Positions 12,714-20,740 are shown, counted from the first letter of the stretch. The stretch: 20,823 nucleotides of DNA from Candidatus Gastranaerophilales bacterium HUM_12 (GCA_002102825.1 DABJ01000015.1:7982-28804); one strand, 5' to 3'. Made by a program: numbers and translations. The notes: a model not told the origin generated them from the letters alone.

Positions 12714-15212
12714 ATGGCAGAAAAAATTAAAGAAAAGTTTTTGACTATACACGGACATTTTTATCAACCACCAAGAGAAAATCCGTGGTTAGAAGCAATT
12801 GAATTGCAAGACAGTGCATCTCCTTTTCACGATTGGAATGAGAGAATTTGCAAAGAATGTTATAATCCGAATTCTGTATCTCGAATTGTTGATAACCGAA
12901 ATAGAATTCTTGATATCGTTAACAATTATGAACACATGAGTTTCAATTTTGGACCGACTCTTCTTTCTTGGATGGAAGAATTTGCTCCTTTAACTTATGA
13001 AAGAGTTATAAAAGCAGATATTGACAGTTTGTCTGAACATAATGGACACGGAAATGCTATTGCTCAAGTTTATAATCACATGATTATGCCCCTTGCAAAT
13101 GCCCACGATAAAGAAACTCAAGTAAAATGGGGAATTCGTGATTTTGAATATCGTTTCGGAAGGAAACCCGAAGGGATTTGGCTTGCTGAAACAGCAGTTG
13201 ATGATGCAACATTGAAAGTTCTTGTTGATAACGGAATTAAATTTACAATTCTTTCTCCATTCCAAGCTTTGAAAATGAAAAAATCTACAGATAAAACTTG
13301 GCAAGATGTAAGTTGGGGTAATATTGATCCTGCTCGTTCATACAAGTACAAACTAAAATGTGACCCGACAAAATCTATAGATTTGTTCTTCTATGACGGC
13401 GCAATTTCAAAGTCTGTTGCTTTTGATGAACTATTAAAAGATGGGAATAAGTTTATAAATAGATTGAAAGACGGTGTTTCAGAACTTAGAGATTATCCGC
13501 AACTTATAAACATTGCAACTGATGGTGAAAGTTATGGACACCACACAAAATTTGGCGATATGGCTTTATCTTACGTACTGAAAATTAAAGCAGAAGATGA
13601 AGGCTTTAAAATCACAAATTATGCTGAATACTTAGACAAATACAGAAGTGATTACGAAGTTGATATCAAACAAGCATCTTCTTGGAGTTGTTGTCATGGA
13701 GTTGGCAGATGGAAAGAAGATTGCGGTTGCTCGACAGGAGGTCACCCGGGGTGGAATCAAAAGTGGAGAGAACCGCTAAGAAATGCTTTAGACTTTTTGA
13801 GAGATAAATTGGCTTCTCTATTTGAAAAAGAGGGACAAAAATATTTTAATGATAATCCTTGGACAATTAGAAATAAGTACATTGATGTAATTTTAGACAG
13901 AACGTATTCAAATATCCGAAAATTTCAGAAAGAAAATTTCAAAGCTGATTTAACCGAAGAAGAAAAGGTTAAAGGTATGGAACTGTTGGAAATTCAAAGA
14001 CAAGCGATGCTTATGTACACAAGTTGCGGTTGGTTCTTCTCTGAGATTTCAGGGATTGAAACAGTTCAGATTATGAAATATGCAGCTAGAGCTATGCAAC
14101 TTGCCGCAAGATATACAAATGAAGACTTGGAAACTCCATTCTTGGATATTTTGGCAAATGCAAAAAGTAATATTTCTGAATTTGGAACTGGTAAAGAGAT
14201 TTTTGAAAGATTTGTTAAACCGTCTGTTGTTTCAGCAAAAGAAATCGCTTGTTTATGGGCTATTTCATCTCTTTATCAAGATTTTGAAGACGAAGAAGAA
14301 GTTTATTGCTATACAGTAAAAAGAAATGTCTACCAGAAAGCTCAAAAAGGCAATTCAAATTTTGTTGTAGGTAACATAGAAATAACATCAAAAGTTACTT
14401 TGCAAAAAGCAAATCTTGTATTTGCCTTAATGCAATATTCCGGTGGAGATTTCCATTGTGCAATTAAACAATTCTCAACAAGTGATGAATTTAACAAGTT
14501 AAAATCTAATTTATTCAAAACCTTTATGCTTTCTCCTCTAACAGAAATCATAAGAGCTTTAGACGAAAACTTTGGTACAGAATACTTCACATTGAAGGAT
14601 ATCTTTATTGAAGAAAGAAAGAAAATCTTGCAAATACTATTGAAAGACCAACTCGAAAAATTCGGTAATACCTATCAAGAAATGTTTGACCAAGGTAAAG
14701 ATTCAATTTATCACATGCAAAATCTAGGACTTGAAATTCCTAAAGAATTCAAGATATCCGCAGCTTATGCACTAAGTCACAGATACAATGATTTACTTGC
14801 TCATAGTGATGGATTTGTTGAACCATCTGATATTCAACAAATTACCGATATCAATTACGAAGCTAAGAAAATGAATATTGATATTGATAAAACTCCATCA
14901 AATAAGATTTTTGCAAAGAAAATTATTACAAACTTGAATAGACTTACTAAAAGTTTTGAACCTCAACAAGCAGATACAGTGGTTGAGTTGTTTGATATAA
15001 TTTCAAAATTGGATTTACAAATCGATATTTCAGAAGCTCAAAATATTTACTATAATAAGATTTACCATAGAATCGGTGATATTATAGAAAACAATTCTAA
15101 AGAACCTCGAGAAAAAGATATTAAATTCATAAAATTGTTATTAAATATAGGAATAAACTTGAATATTAATGTTGATTTCTACAAGGTTAAACTTGCAAAA
15201 CTAGGATATTAG
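12714..15212 (+). CDS. Glycoside hydrolase family 57 protein with DUF3536 domain
   Basis: An 832-aa predicted retaining alpha-glucan-active enzyme (amylase, branching or glucanotransferase class; substrate not determinable). It starts with the GH57 opening strand TIHGHFYQPPRENPW and has the HNGHG-type motif at 109-113. The predicted nucleophile is Glu159 in GIWLAETAVDD and the predicted acid/base is Asp270 in IATDGESYGHH. Both catalytic residues are present. From about residue 320 there is a Cys-rich SSWSCCHGVGRWKEDCGCSTGGHPGW segment, then a long mostly helical C-terminal region that corresponds to DUF3536. There is no signal peptide, so it is cytoplasmic, probably acting on stored glycogen. 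It follows the small exported protein gene by 40 nt. There is no obvious terminator before the next gene. Confidence 0.88.
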   Translation: MAEKIKEKFLTIHGHFYQPPRENPWLEAIELQDSASPFHDWNERICKECYNPNSVSRIVDNRNRILDIVNNYEHMSFNFGPTLLSWMEEFAPLTYERVIKADIDSLSEHNGHGNAIAQVYNHMIMPLANAHDKETQVKWGIRDFEYRFGRKPEGIWLAETAVDDATLKVLVDNGIKFTILSPFQALKMKKSTDKTWQDVSWGNIDPARSYKYKLKCDPTKSIDLFFYDGAISKSVAFDELLKDGNKFINRLKDGVSELRDYPQLINIATDGESYGHHTKFGDMALSYVLKIKAEDEGFKITNYAEYLDKYRSDYEVDIKQASSWSCCHGVGRWKEDCGCSTGGHPGWNQKWREPLRNALDFLRDKLASLFEKEGQKYFNDNPWTIRNKYIDVILDRTYSNIRKFQKENFKADLTEEEKVKGMELLEIQRQAMLMYTSCGWFFSEISGIETVQIMKYAARAMQLAARYTNEDLETPFLDILANAKSNISEFGTGKEIFERFVKPSVVSAKEIACLWAISSLYQDFEDEEEVYCYTVKRNVYQKAQKGNSNFVVGNIEITSKVTLQKANLVFALMQYSGGDFHCAIKQFSTSDEFNKLKSNLFKTFMLSPLTEIIRALDENFGTEYFTLKDIFIEERKKILQILLKDQLEKFGNTYQEMFDQGKDSIYHMQNLGLEIPKEFKISAAYALSHRYNDLLAHSDGFVEPSDIQQITDINYEAKKMNIDIDKTPSNKIFAKKIITNLNRLTKSFEPQQADTVVELFDIISKLDLQIDISEAQNIYYNKIYHRIGDIIENNSKEPREKDIKFIKLLLNIGINLNINVDFYKVKLAKLGY

Positions 15213-15293
15213 TTAATATAACTTTACAAAAAGAGCAAAAAACTTTCCCTAAAATACTTTATTATAGTAGGTAGAAATAGGGGTTATTATAAC

Positions 15294-16499
15294 ATGCAAG
15301 TTAATAATCAAAATGTAGGACAAATTCCAAAAACATATACCGGAAATTGTAATTGTTGTTCACAACCACAACAAACAGTTGCGCCACAACCTCAATATCA
15401 ACAACCTCCGGTAGTTCAACAAATGCCGGCTTGTCAACCACAAGTTGCAAATATTCCTGTTCAGCCCCAATATAATCCGCAATATTGTGCACCTCAATAT
15501 GCGCAATATCCACAACAACAAAGTATTCCAACAGCATCTGCTTCAGCTGTAAATATCCAAATATACAATCCAAAAGTCGGACCGGAAAATGGTAATGGAA
15601 TTGGTTGTGGTAATCCATATCAACAACCAATGGCAAACGGTTGTTATCCTCCTGAGTATTATACAGGACAATATGGTCCAAATGGTGTTTACTATCCAAA
15701 CATGCCTCTTCCAACTCCAAACCAAACAGGACTAAATCAATCAGGCAATACAAATGGGGCGAATGGCTCTGGTAACGATGCAAACAAAAACAATGCGAAT
15801 GCCGTAAATGGCGATAACCGAAACGGAAATGTAAACGGACAAAATGGAAATACTTCATCAACAGATGATGCAAGTAAAAATGCTGAAAATGGCGCAAATG
15901 AAGCTGGAGCTGTAGCCGCCGGTGCCGATGCAAATAATAAAGCCGATGGAACAACCGGAGACAAAGGCGGAAATGATAAAACTTCCGACACAAAAACTAC
16001 AACAGAAAAATCTGACGACAAAAAGAAAACAGAAAAGAAAAAAGTTGTTGAATTAACAGATACATATATCAAAAATCTTGAAAACTACTTAGACAGTCAA
16101 GAAAAAGATATTAGATTGAATGCAGCAAAAGAAGTTTATGCTAGATTAGAAGAAGATGAATCAAGAAAAGATGACAAAGCTTTAACTGCTTTAATTAACA
16201 AAATGCTTCAAGATCCGACAGAAGAAATCAGATTGTTAGCATTGTCAGCACTTGAATCAAAAATTGTAACCGGTGATGATTATACTGCAGGAGTACTTAA
16301 ACAAATGCAACAATCAAAAGACGGTTATGGGCAAGATGCAATAGATGCAAGCAAAATTCTACTTCAAATGTCGGGTAAACAAGTAGAAAAAGAAGTTCCG
16401 GTAAAAGAAAAGAAACCGGAAAAGAAAGAAACTAAAGAAACCACAACAACAACCACTGAAACAAAAAAAGAAGATAAAAAAGAAAGTAGTAAGGCATAA
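15294..16499 (+). CDS. Gln/Pro-rich, Asn/Gly-rich protein with HEAT-like C-terminal domain
   Basis: A 401-aa three-part protein of unknown function. Residues 1 to about 150 are a low-complexity Gln/Pro/Tyr-rich region (PQYQQPPVVQQMP, PQYNPQYCAPQYAQYPQQQ) with a CNCC cluster near the start. Residues about 150-255 are Asn/Gly/Ala/Asp-rich, turning Lys/Glu-rich (EKSDDKKKTEKKKVVEL). Residues about 258-365 are helical and read as HEAT-type repeats: IKNLENYLDSQEKDIRLNAA, ALINKMLQDPTEEIRLLALSALE and DGYGQDAIDASKILLQM. The tail is Lys/Thr/Glu-rich. There is no signal peptide. GGGG near 15280-15285 precedes the ATG. Two bases separate its stop from the next ATG, so the two genes are probably translated together. 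A long open frame on the opposite strand is an artefact of the repetitive codon use. Confidence 0.65.
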   Translation: MQVNNQNVGQIPKTYTGNCNCCSQPQQTVAPQPQYQQPPVVQQMPACQPQVANIPVQPQYNPQYCAPQYAQYPQQQSIPTASASAVNIQIYNPKVGPENGNGIGCGNPYQQPMANGCYPPEYYTGQYGPNGVYYPNMPLPTPNQTGLNQSGNTNGANGSGNDANKNNANAVNGDNRNGNVNGQNGNTSSTDDASKNAENGANEAGAVAAGADANNKADGTTGDKGGNDKTSDTKTTTEKSDDKKKTEKKKVVELTDTYIKNLENYLDSQEKDIRLNAAKEVYARLEEDESRKDDKALTALINKMLQDPTEEIRLLALSALESKIVTGDDYTAGVLKQMQQSKDGYGQDAIDASKILLQMSGKQVEKEVPVKEKKPEKKETKETTTTTTETKKEDKKESSKA

Positions 16500-16501
16500 T
16501 T

Positions 16502-16981
16502 ATGAGTATCATTGGAGCAATAAAAAACGTAATTCCAACAAATCCGGTTAGTATAGCAACAAAGGCTATTGGTTTGGCAGGACTTGGGTATGTGGGTTAT
16601 GATTCTCACTATATCGGGAAAATGCAGGCTGACCTTTATTCAAGTGAAAAAGATGCAGATGCCGCAGCATTTTACTTGAATAATTCAATGTACTCCACCG
16701 ATATGAGCAAAGTTAGTGATAATGTCAAAAATGCATCATTCCAAATGGAATTAGACCAAGGTTGGAGAAGATTCTTCAACTCAGGAATTGGCTATGTGCA
16801 AGGTTTTACATCAATGCTAGTAAACCACGTTGTACCTTTAGGACTAAGTGTCGGAGCATTACTTGGAGGTAAAATCTCAGGGGGAATTTGTGCAGGCGGT
16901 TTAGGGGCTTATGCACTTGGTAAATTTGTAAAAGACTTCTTTGGTATGGGAACTCCGAAAGGTTTAAATAAAGGGGTTTAA
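16502..16981 (+). CDS. Gly-rich membrane-associated protein, unknown
   Basis: A 159-aa protein starting two bases after the preceding stop; AAGG upstream lies inside the previous gene. It has a hydrophobic N-terminal segment (ATKAIGLAGLGYVGY, about 19-33), a soluble middle with FNSGIGYVQGFTS, and a strongly hydrophobic Gly-rich C-terminal segment (VVPLGLSVGALLGGKISGGICAGGLGAYALG, about 109-139) that could be one or two membrane helices. No family is recognised. Its tight coupling to the Q/P-rich HEAT-like protein suggests that the two act together, perhaps tethering that protein to the membrane, which is an inference. The last four bases overlap the convergent trmD. Confidence 0.55.
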   Translation: MSIIGAIKNVIPTNPVSIATKAIGLAGLGYVGYDSHYIGKMQADLYSSEKDADAAAFYLNNSMYSTDMSKVSDNVKNASFQMELDQGWRRFFNSGIGYVQGFTSMLVNHVVPLGLSVGALLGGKISGGICAGGLGAYALGKFVKDFFGMGTPKGLNKGV

Positions 16982-17673
16982 TCTGAATTTCTCTTAATAT
17001 ATTTTTCATACAAATCAGGGCGACGAAGTTTTGTTCGCTCTATTTGTTGTTGAAGCCTGAACGCATTAATCTCTTTATGATTTCCGTTTAATAACACCTC
17101 AGGAACTTTATACCCCCTAAAATCACGAGGTTTGGTGTATTGAGGATATTCAAGTAATCCGTTTGAAAAACTGTCTTCTTCTGCTGATTCAATTTTTCCT
17201 AATGTTCCATCTAACTTACGACTAACGGCATCAATTAAACACAACGCAGGAAGTTCTCCTCCAGTCAAAACAAAATCACCAATGGAAATTTCTTTTGGTT
17301 TAATTATTTCTCTGATTCGTTCATCAAATCCTTCATAATGACCGCAAAGCATTATAATTTGGTCTTTTTGAGCTAAATCTAATACTAACATTTCGTTCAA
17401 GGGTTCTCCTTGAGGAGAAAGCATTACAGTTATTGAGTTTTCAAGTTTTTCAATACCATCATAAGCATCAATATAAGGTTGTGGAGCTAAAACCATTCCA
17501 GCTCCGCCACCATAAGGAGTATCATCAACTTTTTTATGTCTGTCGAGTGTAAAATCACGAGGATTTATAGCATTTACTTCAAAAACACCACTTTCTTTTG
17601 CACGTTTCATTATACTAACATCGCAATAAGAATCTATTATTTCCGGAAACAATGTTAATACATCAAAAATCAT
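16978..17673 (-). CDS. trmD: tRNA (guanine-N1)-methyltransferase TrmD
   Basis: Methylates N1 of G37 in tRNAs with G36, which prevents frameshifting. The enzyme is SAM-dependent with a trefoil knot. At 231 aa it is near the usual length. It begins FDVLTLFPEIID, carries DTPYGGGAGMVLAPQP (residues 51-66), the knot residues LCGHYEGFDERI (109-120) and SIGDFVLTGGELPA (130-143), and the catalytic Asp167 in SAEEDSFSNGLLEYPQYT. All key residues are intact. It overlaps rimM by four bases (ATGA), indicating translational coupling, and is the last gene of the operon. The usual rplS does not follow. Instead, the 3' end overlaps a convergent gene by four bases. Confidence 0.96.
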   Translation of the reverse strand: MIFDVLTLFPEIIDSYCDVSIMKRAKESGVFEVNAINPRDFTLDRHKKVDDTPYGGGAGMVLAPQPYIDAYDGIEKLENSITVMLSPQGEPLNEMLVLDLAQKDQIIMLCGHYEGFDERIREIIKPKEISIGDFVLTGGELPALCLIDAVSRKLDGTLGKIESAEEDSFSNGLLEYPQYTKPRDFRGYKVPEVLLNGNHKEINAFRLQQQIERTKLRRPDLYEKYIKRNSD

Positions 17674-18185
17674 TCTAATAATCCCTCAAGATTATTAATC
17701 ATAATTTTTTTATTTTTGATATCAACAACAGGGACAATAGCTTTCACGAATGGAACTAAACAAACTTTTTTAGAATTCGTCTTAATAGAAATTAGGTCAC
17801 TTGCACCGTTATTAGAAACACCAATAACAAAACCCAATTTATCACCATTATCGTTGTCATAGACATTCAAACCTACAAGCTCATCTATCAAAAATTCATC
17901 TTCGTCCAAAGATTCCCTGACAACAGTTTCTTCCACAAACAAAAGACTTCCCTTGTAAGGAATAATATCATTTATTGAATTAATTCCCTCAAATCGAACA
18001 ATCAAAACATTTTTGTTTGGTCGAACAGAAATAATATTAAGTGGAAGATACTCATTATCTTTTTTGACAAAAACTTTATTTAAAGATAAGAAAAAATCCT
18101 GTTGATTTTTTGAATATCCAACTCGTGCTTCACCTTGAATACCGTGAAAGTTTAAGATTTTACCAACTGAAATATATTTAGTCAT
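17670..18185 (-). CDS. rimM: Ribosome maturation factor RimM
   Basis: A 16S rRNA processing and 30S head-assembly factor that binds ribosomal protein uS19. At 171 aa it is the standard length. The N-terminal barrel begins VGKILNFHGIQGEARVGY, has FVKKDNEYLPLNI and the family-typical VRFEGINSINDIIPYKGSLLFVE. A linker with LDEDEFLIDELVGL leads into the C-terminal PRC barrel (VYDNDNGDKLGFVIGV, ending VPVVDIKNKKIMINNLEGLLE). It sits between the zinc-ribbon/RGG gene (3-nt gap) and trmD (4-nt overlap), the normal rimM-trmD pairing. Confidence 0.95.
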   Translation of the reverse strand: MTKYISVGKILNFHGIQGEARVGYSKNQQDFFLSLNKVFVKKDNEYLPLNIISVRPNKNVLIVRFEGINSINDIIPYKGSLLFVEETVVRESLDEDEFLIDELVGLNVYDNDNGDKLGFVIGVSNNGASDLISIKTNSKKVCLVPFVKAIVPVVDIKNKKIMINNLEGLLE

Positions 18186-18188
18186 TGC

Positions 18189-19337
18189 TTATTCTTCAGT
18201 CGTTTCTTCTACTTCTTTTTTAGGTTTTCTTCCACGTTTTTTCTTTGGAGGTTCTTCAATTTCTTCACTTGAAGCCGTTTCAACAGGAGTTTCTTCAACC
18301 TTTTCTGCTTTCTTTGTTGATTTTTTAGCTTTTGGTTTTTCTTCTGTTACTTCAGCTTTTTGTTTTTTGAATTCTTCCGGAGCATCAGGTCTGTCTTGAT
18401 TCCAACGTTCTAAGCCCATTTGAGCACGAACCAAACCAATACCAACGTGAACTCTCCACTCGTCCATTTTCAATTGTGCTGCAATAATTTTGTGACAACC
18501 GATTGGAGGCAATGGCAACAACGGTTCATATAACATTTTAATTGCATTCAATTGGTCTGGAGTAATTGCTAACTTACGTTTAGGAAACGGTAGCTTCGGC
18601 AACATCATTTTCTGTCTTACAAGATTTATCCCGAAAAATACTTTTCTTGGTTCCAAACCGATTTTTTCACCAATAACTTCATGAGCATCAGGATTTGGAA
18701 GAGGTAACATCAATTTGTACAACAATTCAATTTGTTCAAGTTGTTCTCTACTTACTAACAACTGTTTTGGAGCCTTGTTACGATTATTCATCGGGCGACG
18801 ATTGTTGTTAAATCTGTTGTTTTGAGGTCTTCTTTGTTGGAAACCACCTGCTCTATTGTTGTTATAAGGTCTGTTACTGTTGTAACCGCCTTGACGATTA
18901 TCTCTATTATAATTGTTGTTATAACCACCTTGCGACCTGTTGTTGTAACCACCTTGTCTGCTATCTCTGTTATATCCGCCTTGGCGACTATTGTTGTAAC
19001 CACCCTGACGATTATCTCTATTATAATTGTTGTTATAACCACCTTGTGACCTGTTATTGTAACCACCTTGATTGTAGTTTCTTTGAGGTCTGTTATATGG
19101 TCTCGGGTTATCTTCTCCACCACTTGAATAACTACTATAGAATTGCGGTTTATCCTCTGCTGAAGGACTTGGGGTGTGTTCTGACGGTTGAGATGATTGA
19201 CCAGAAGCAGTTGATGCTACATCTGTAGTGTTAACCATCATCTTTTTATCCGGATATAAACAATCAGGACAAATTACTCTTTTAGGGTTTTTTGTTTCAA
19301 ACTCACGACCGCACTTAATGCACTTGTTTACATACAT
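18189..19337 (-). CDS. Zinc-ribbon, RGG-like, duplicated-domain and AT-hook protein
   Basis: A 382-aa modular protein I do not recognise as a named family. Residues 1-30 are a zinc ribbon with C6-x2-C9 and C23-x2-C26. Residues about 70-190 are a disordered Gly/Tyr/Asn/Arg/Gln-rich region with repeated RQGGYNN and RSQGGYNNNYNRDN units, like eukaryotic RGG/YGG RNA-binding tails. Residues 196-247 and 258-309 are two copies of a helical domain sharing the pattern QLxxIxxLYxxxLPLPxxxxHxxI...GIxLVRxxM. Residues about 320-382 are Lys/Glu-rich and contain KKRGRKPKK (366-374), matching an AT-hook. RNA and/or DNA binding is the likely role. It heads the rimM-trmD operon with a 3-nt gap, suggesting a ribosome- or rRNA-related function. 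Ribosome binding site GAGG nine bases upstream; promoter at 19444-19472. Confidence 0.75.
   Translation of the reverse strand: MYVNKCIKCGREFETKNPKRVICPDCLYPDKKMMVNTTDVASTASGQSSQPSEHTPSPSAEDKPQFYSSYSSGGEDNPRPYNRPQRNYNQGGYNNRSQGGYNNNYNRDNRQGGYNNSRQGGYNRDSRQGGYNNRSQGGYNNNYNRDNRQGGYNSNRPYNNNRAGGFQQRRPQNNRFNNNRRPMNNRNKAPKQLLVSREQLEQIELLYKLMLPLPNPDAHEVIGEKIGLEPRKVFFGINLVRQKMMLPKLPFPKRKLAITPDQLNAIKMLYEPLLPLPPIGCHKIIAAQLKMDEWRVHVGIGLVRAQMGLERWNQDRPDAPEEFKKQKAEVTEEKPKAKKSTKKAEKVEETPVETASSEEIEEPPKKKRGRKPKKEVEETTEE
18858..19082 (-). repeat. Tandem in-frame repeats, 114-bp period
   Basis: The coding DNA for residues about 86-160 of the RGG-like protein is repetitive. The segment starting TGACGATTATCTCTATTATA (plus strand) occurs at 18892 and again at 19006, a spacing of 114 bp or 38 codons, with only scattered differences. 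Smaller units encoding QGGYNN recur inside it. Such a tract is prone to slippage, so its length may vary between strains. Confidence 0.8.
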
Positions 19338-19443
19338 AATAAAAGCCTCTTAATTAATAAAAAATAACTCATAATAAAATAATTTAAGGTAATATCCTCA
19401 CAATACAAATCGATTTAAAATAAAAATTCTAACTTATGGACAT

Positions 19444-19472
19444 ATTTTAACACAGAAATTAAATATTGACAA
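19444..19472 (-). promoter_or_regulatory. Promoter for the RGG protein-rimM-trmD operon
   Basis: On the minus strand, TTGTCA (complement of 19467-19472), a 17-base spacer and TAAAAT (complement of 19444-19449): five of six consensus matches in each element. Transcription from about 19437 gives a 5' untranslated region of about 100 nt ahead of the ATG at 19337. It lies just after the dtd stop codon. Confidence 0.65.
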
Positions 19473-19486
19473 GTATCATGGAAAAA

Positions 19487-19924
19487 CTATTTTTCAACCA
19501 TGAAAGTAACAGGTCCGTCATTAATAAGCTCAACGTCCATCATAGCACCAAATACACCGGTTTGAACCGGTACATTATATTCTTTAACTTTGGAAATAAA
19601 ATATTCATACAAGTTATTTGCAATTGTTGGGGGAGCCGATTTGTCAAAACTTGGACGAGTCCCCTTTTTGCAATCTCCGCATAACGTGAATTGTGAAACG
19701 ATAAGCATTTCTCCTTTTTCGTCAAGTAGGGATTTGTTCATTTTTCCATTTTCATCTTCAAAAATTCTCAAATGGACAAGTTTTTCTGCTAATTTATCAG
19801 CATTTAATTTTTCATCACCTTTTACAACTCCGAGCAAAACTAACAAACCATGCCCTATTTGAGAGCAAAGTTTTCCATCAACTGTTACAGAAGCTTTTTT
19901 AACTCTTTGAATTAATGCTTTCAT
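19487..19924 (-). CDS. dtd: D-aminoacyl-tRNA deacylase
   Basis: Removes D-amino acids (and Gly from mischarged tRNA-Ala) from aminoacyl-tRNA, protecting translation from wrong residues. At 145 aa it is full length. It begins MKALIQRVKKASVTVDG. The two diagnostic active-site motifs are present: SQFTL (77-81) and the C-terminal NDGPVT (135-140, canonical NxGPVT) with the GP pair that enforces chirality. DKSAPPTIANNLYEYF and GVFGAMMDVELIN complete the family pattern. It lies 14 nt after thyX on the same strand, so the two are probably co-transcribed. Confidence 0.95.
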   Translation of the reverse strand: MKALIQRVKKASVTVDGKLCSQIGHGLLVLLGVVKGDEKLNADKLAEKLVHLRIFEDENGKMNKSLLDEKGEMLIVSQFTLCGDCKKGTRPSFDKSAPPTIANNLYEYFISKVKEYNVPVQTGVFGAMMDVELINDGPVTFMVEK

Positions 19925-19938
19925 TTAAACCTCTCTTG

Positions 19939-20655
19939 TTAAGCATTTGCCCTACTTAATAATTCCGCTTTTGTAATTTTTCTACCACAAGATTTGTCCT
20001 CATCACAAAATCCGAATCTTTCGCATTTTGGAACAAGGTATTCTTTTAACCAAGGCTCTTTTTCAATTAATGCTTCACACATACCTTTTACAAGGCATCT
20101 AATTTCATACTGTGCTCTTGTGCATAATCTCAAATTAGCAAGGTGAATAAGTTCTCGCAAATTCAAACTTGCAACAAGAGAACTAGCTGCCGCATTTGGC
20201 ATTACAAACCTAGCATCTTCAGCAGGTATTCCAGCCTCTACAAATTCTTGATACTGATCAGAAATCTTGCCCATAAAAGCAATAAATTTTTCTCTTAATT
20301 CCGGATTTTTATCTATAGTTGGCGGAATTATGTAATCAAATTGACCTTTTTCTTTAACATAACGTTGAGACTTTTGAGAAAAAGACATGTGTCTGTGTCT
20401 TACGAGCTGGTGCGTGCATGCTCTAGATACATTTGAAATTGCAAAAGACACTTGAATATGTTCTATTGTTGAATAGTGTCCTGAGCCGATTACTCGTTTT
20501 ATGAGTTTCAACATTTTTTCTTCATCAGTTGCATTTTCATAAATGCTAATAGGGGCGTCCGCACTATAACAAGTTCTGCAAGCTGTATAAATTGTTTTCA
20601 ACATATTATCCGGTTTAGAAATTAAAGCAACAACCGGTTTGTTATTATTTTCCAT
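19939..20655 (-). CDS. thyX: Flavin-dependent thymidylate synthase ThyX
   Basis: Makes dTMP from dUMP using FAD, NADPH and methylene-tetrahydrofolate, independently of ThyA. At 238 aa it is typical. It has ISNVSRACTHQLVRHRHMSFSQ with the ThyX signature R86-H-R88-x2-S91-x-S93-x2-S96-x-R98. The usual Asn in RHRxxSxNxxSxR is Ser93 here, while Ser96 and Arg98 are kept. SLNLRELIHLANLRLCTRAQYEIR further on is the second conserved block. The C-terminal tail RFGFCDEDKSCGRKIT has two Cys. The ribosome binding site AGGAGTAGG lies upstream of the ATG. It is first in a thyX-dtd pair, and the plus-strand neighbour beyond the right edge is divergent. Confidence 0.95.
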   Translation of the reverse strand: MENNNKPVVALISKPDNMLKTIYTACRTCYSADAPISIYENATDEEKMLKLIKRVIGSGHYSTIEHIQVSFAISNVSRACTHQLVRHRHMSFSQKSQRYVKEKGQFDYIIPPTIDKNPELREKFIAFMGKISDQYQEFVEAGIPAEDARFVMPNAAASSLVASLNLRELIHLANLRLCTRAQYEIRCLVKGMCEALIEKEPWLKEYLVPKCERFGFCDEDKSCGRKITKAELLSRANA

Positions 20656-20727
20656 TTTAACCTACTCCTAACCTTTTTTACCATAATAGCTAAAACAGAA
20701 AACATGTGCAAAATATTAATCAAATGT

Positions 20728-20740
20728 GAACAATTTGTTC
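20728..20740. promoter_or_regulatory. Perfect 13-bp palindrome upstream of thyX
   Basis: GAACAATTTGTTC, in which GAACAA pairs with TTGTTC around one central base. It sits in the 168-bp gap between the thyX start and the right edge. The GAAC...GTTC form resembles a Gram-positive/cyanobacterial LexA box, but the spacing (5 bases instead of 4) does not match exactly. It may be an operator for thyX or for the divergent gene beyond the window. The rest of the gap shows a purine-rich AAGAGAGGCGG near 20807-20817 that could be the ribosome binding site of that gene. Confidence 0.3.

Noticed and set aside
15301..15993. Long minus-strand open frame (230 codons) opposite the Q/P-rich gene
   Set aside because: It is the mirror of a low-complexity CAA/CCA/AAT-rich coding sequence, gives an implausible His/Leu/Arg/Tyr-rich product and has no ribosome binding site. 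The plus-strand frame has a ribosome binding site and a HEAT-like domain.
18822..19082. CRISPR-like spaced repeats
   Set aside because: The repeats lie in frame within a coding gene, encode GGYNN-type units and have no unique spacers or nearby cas genes.
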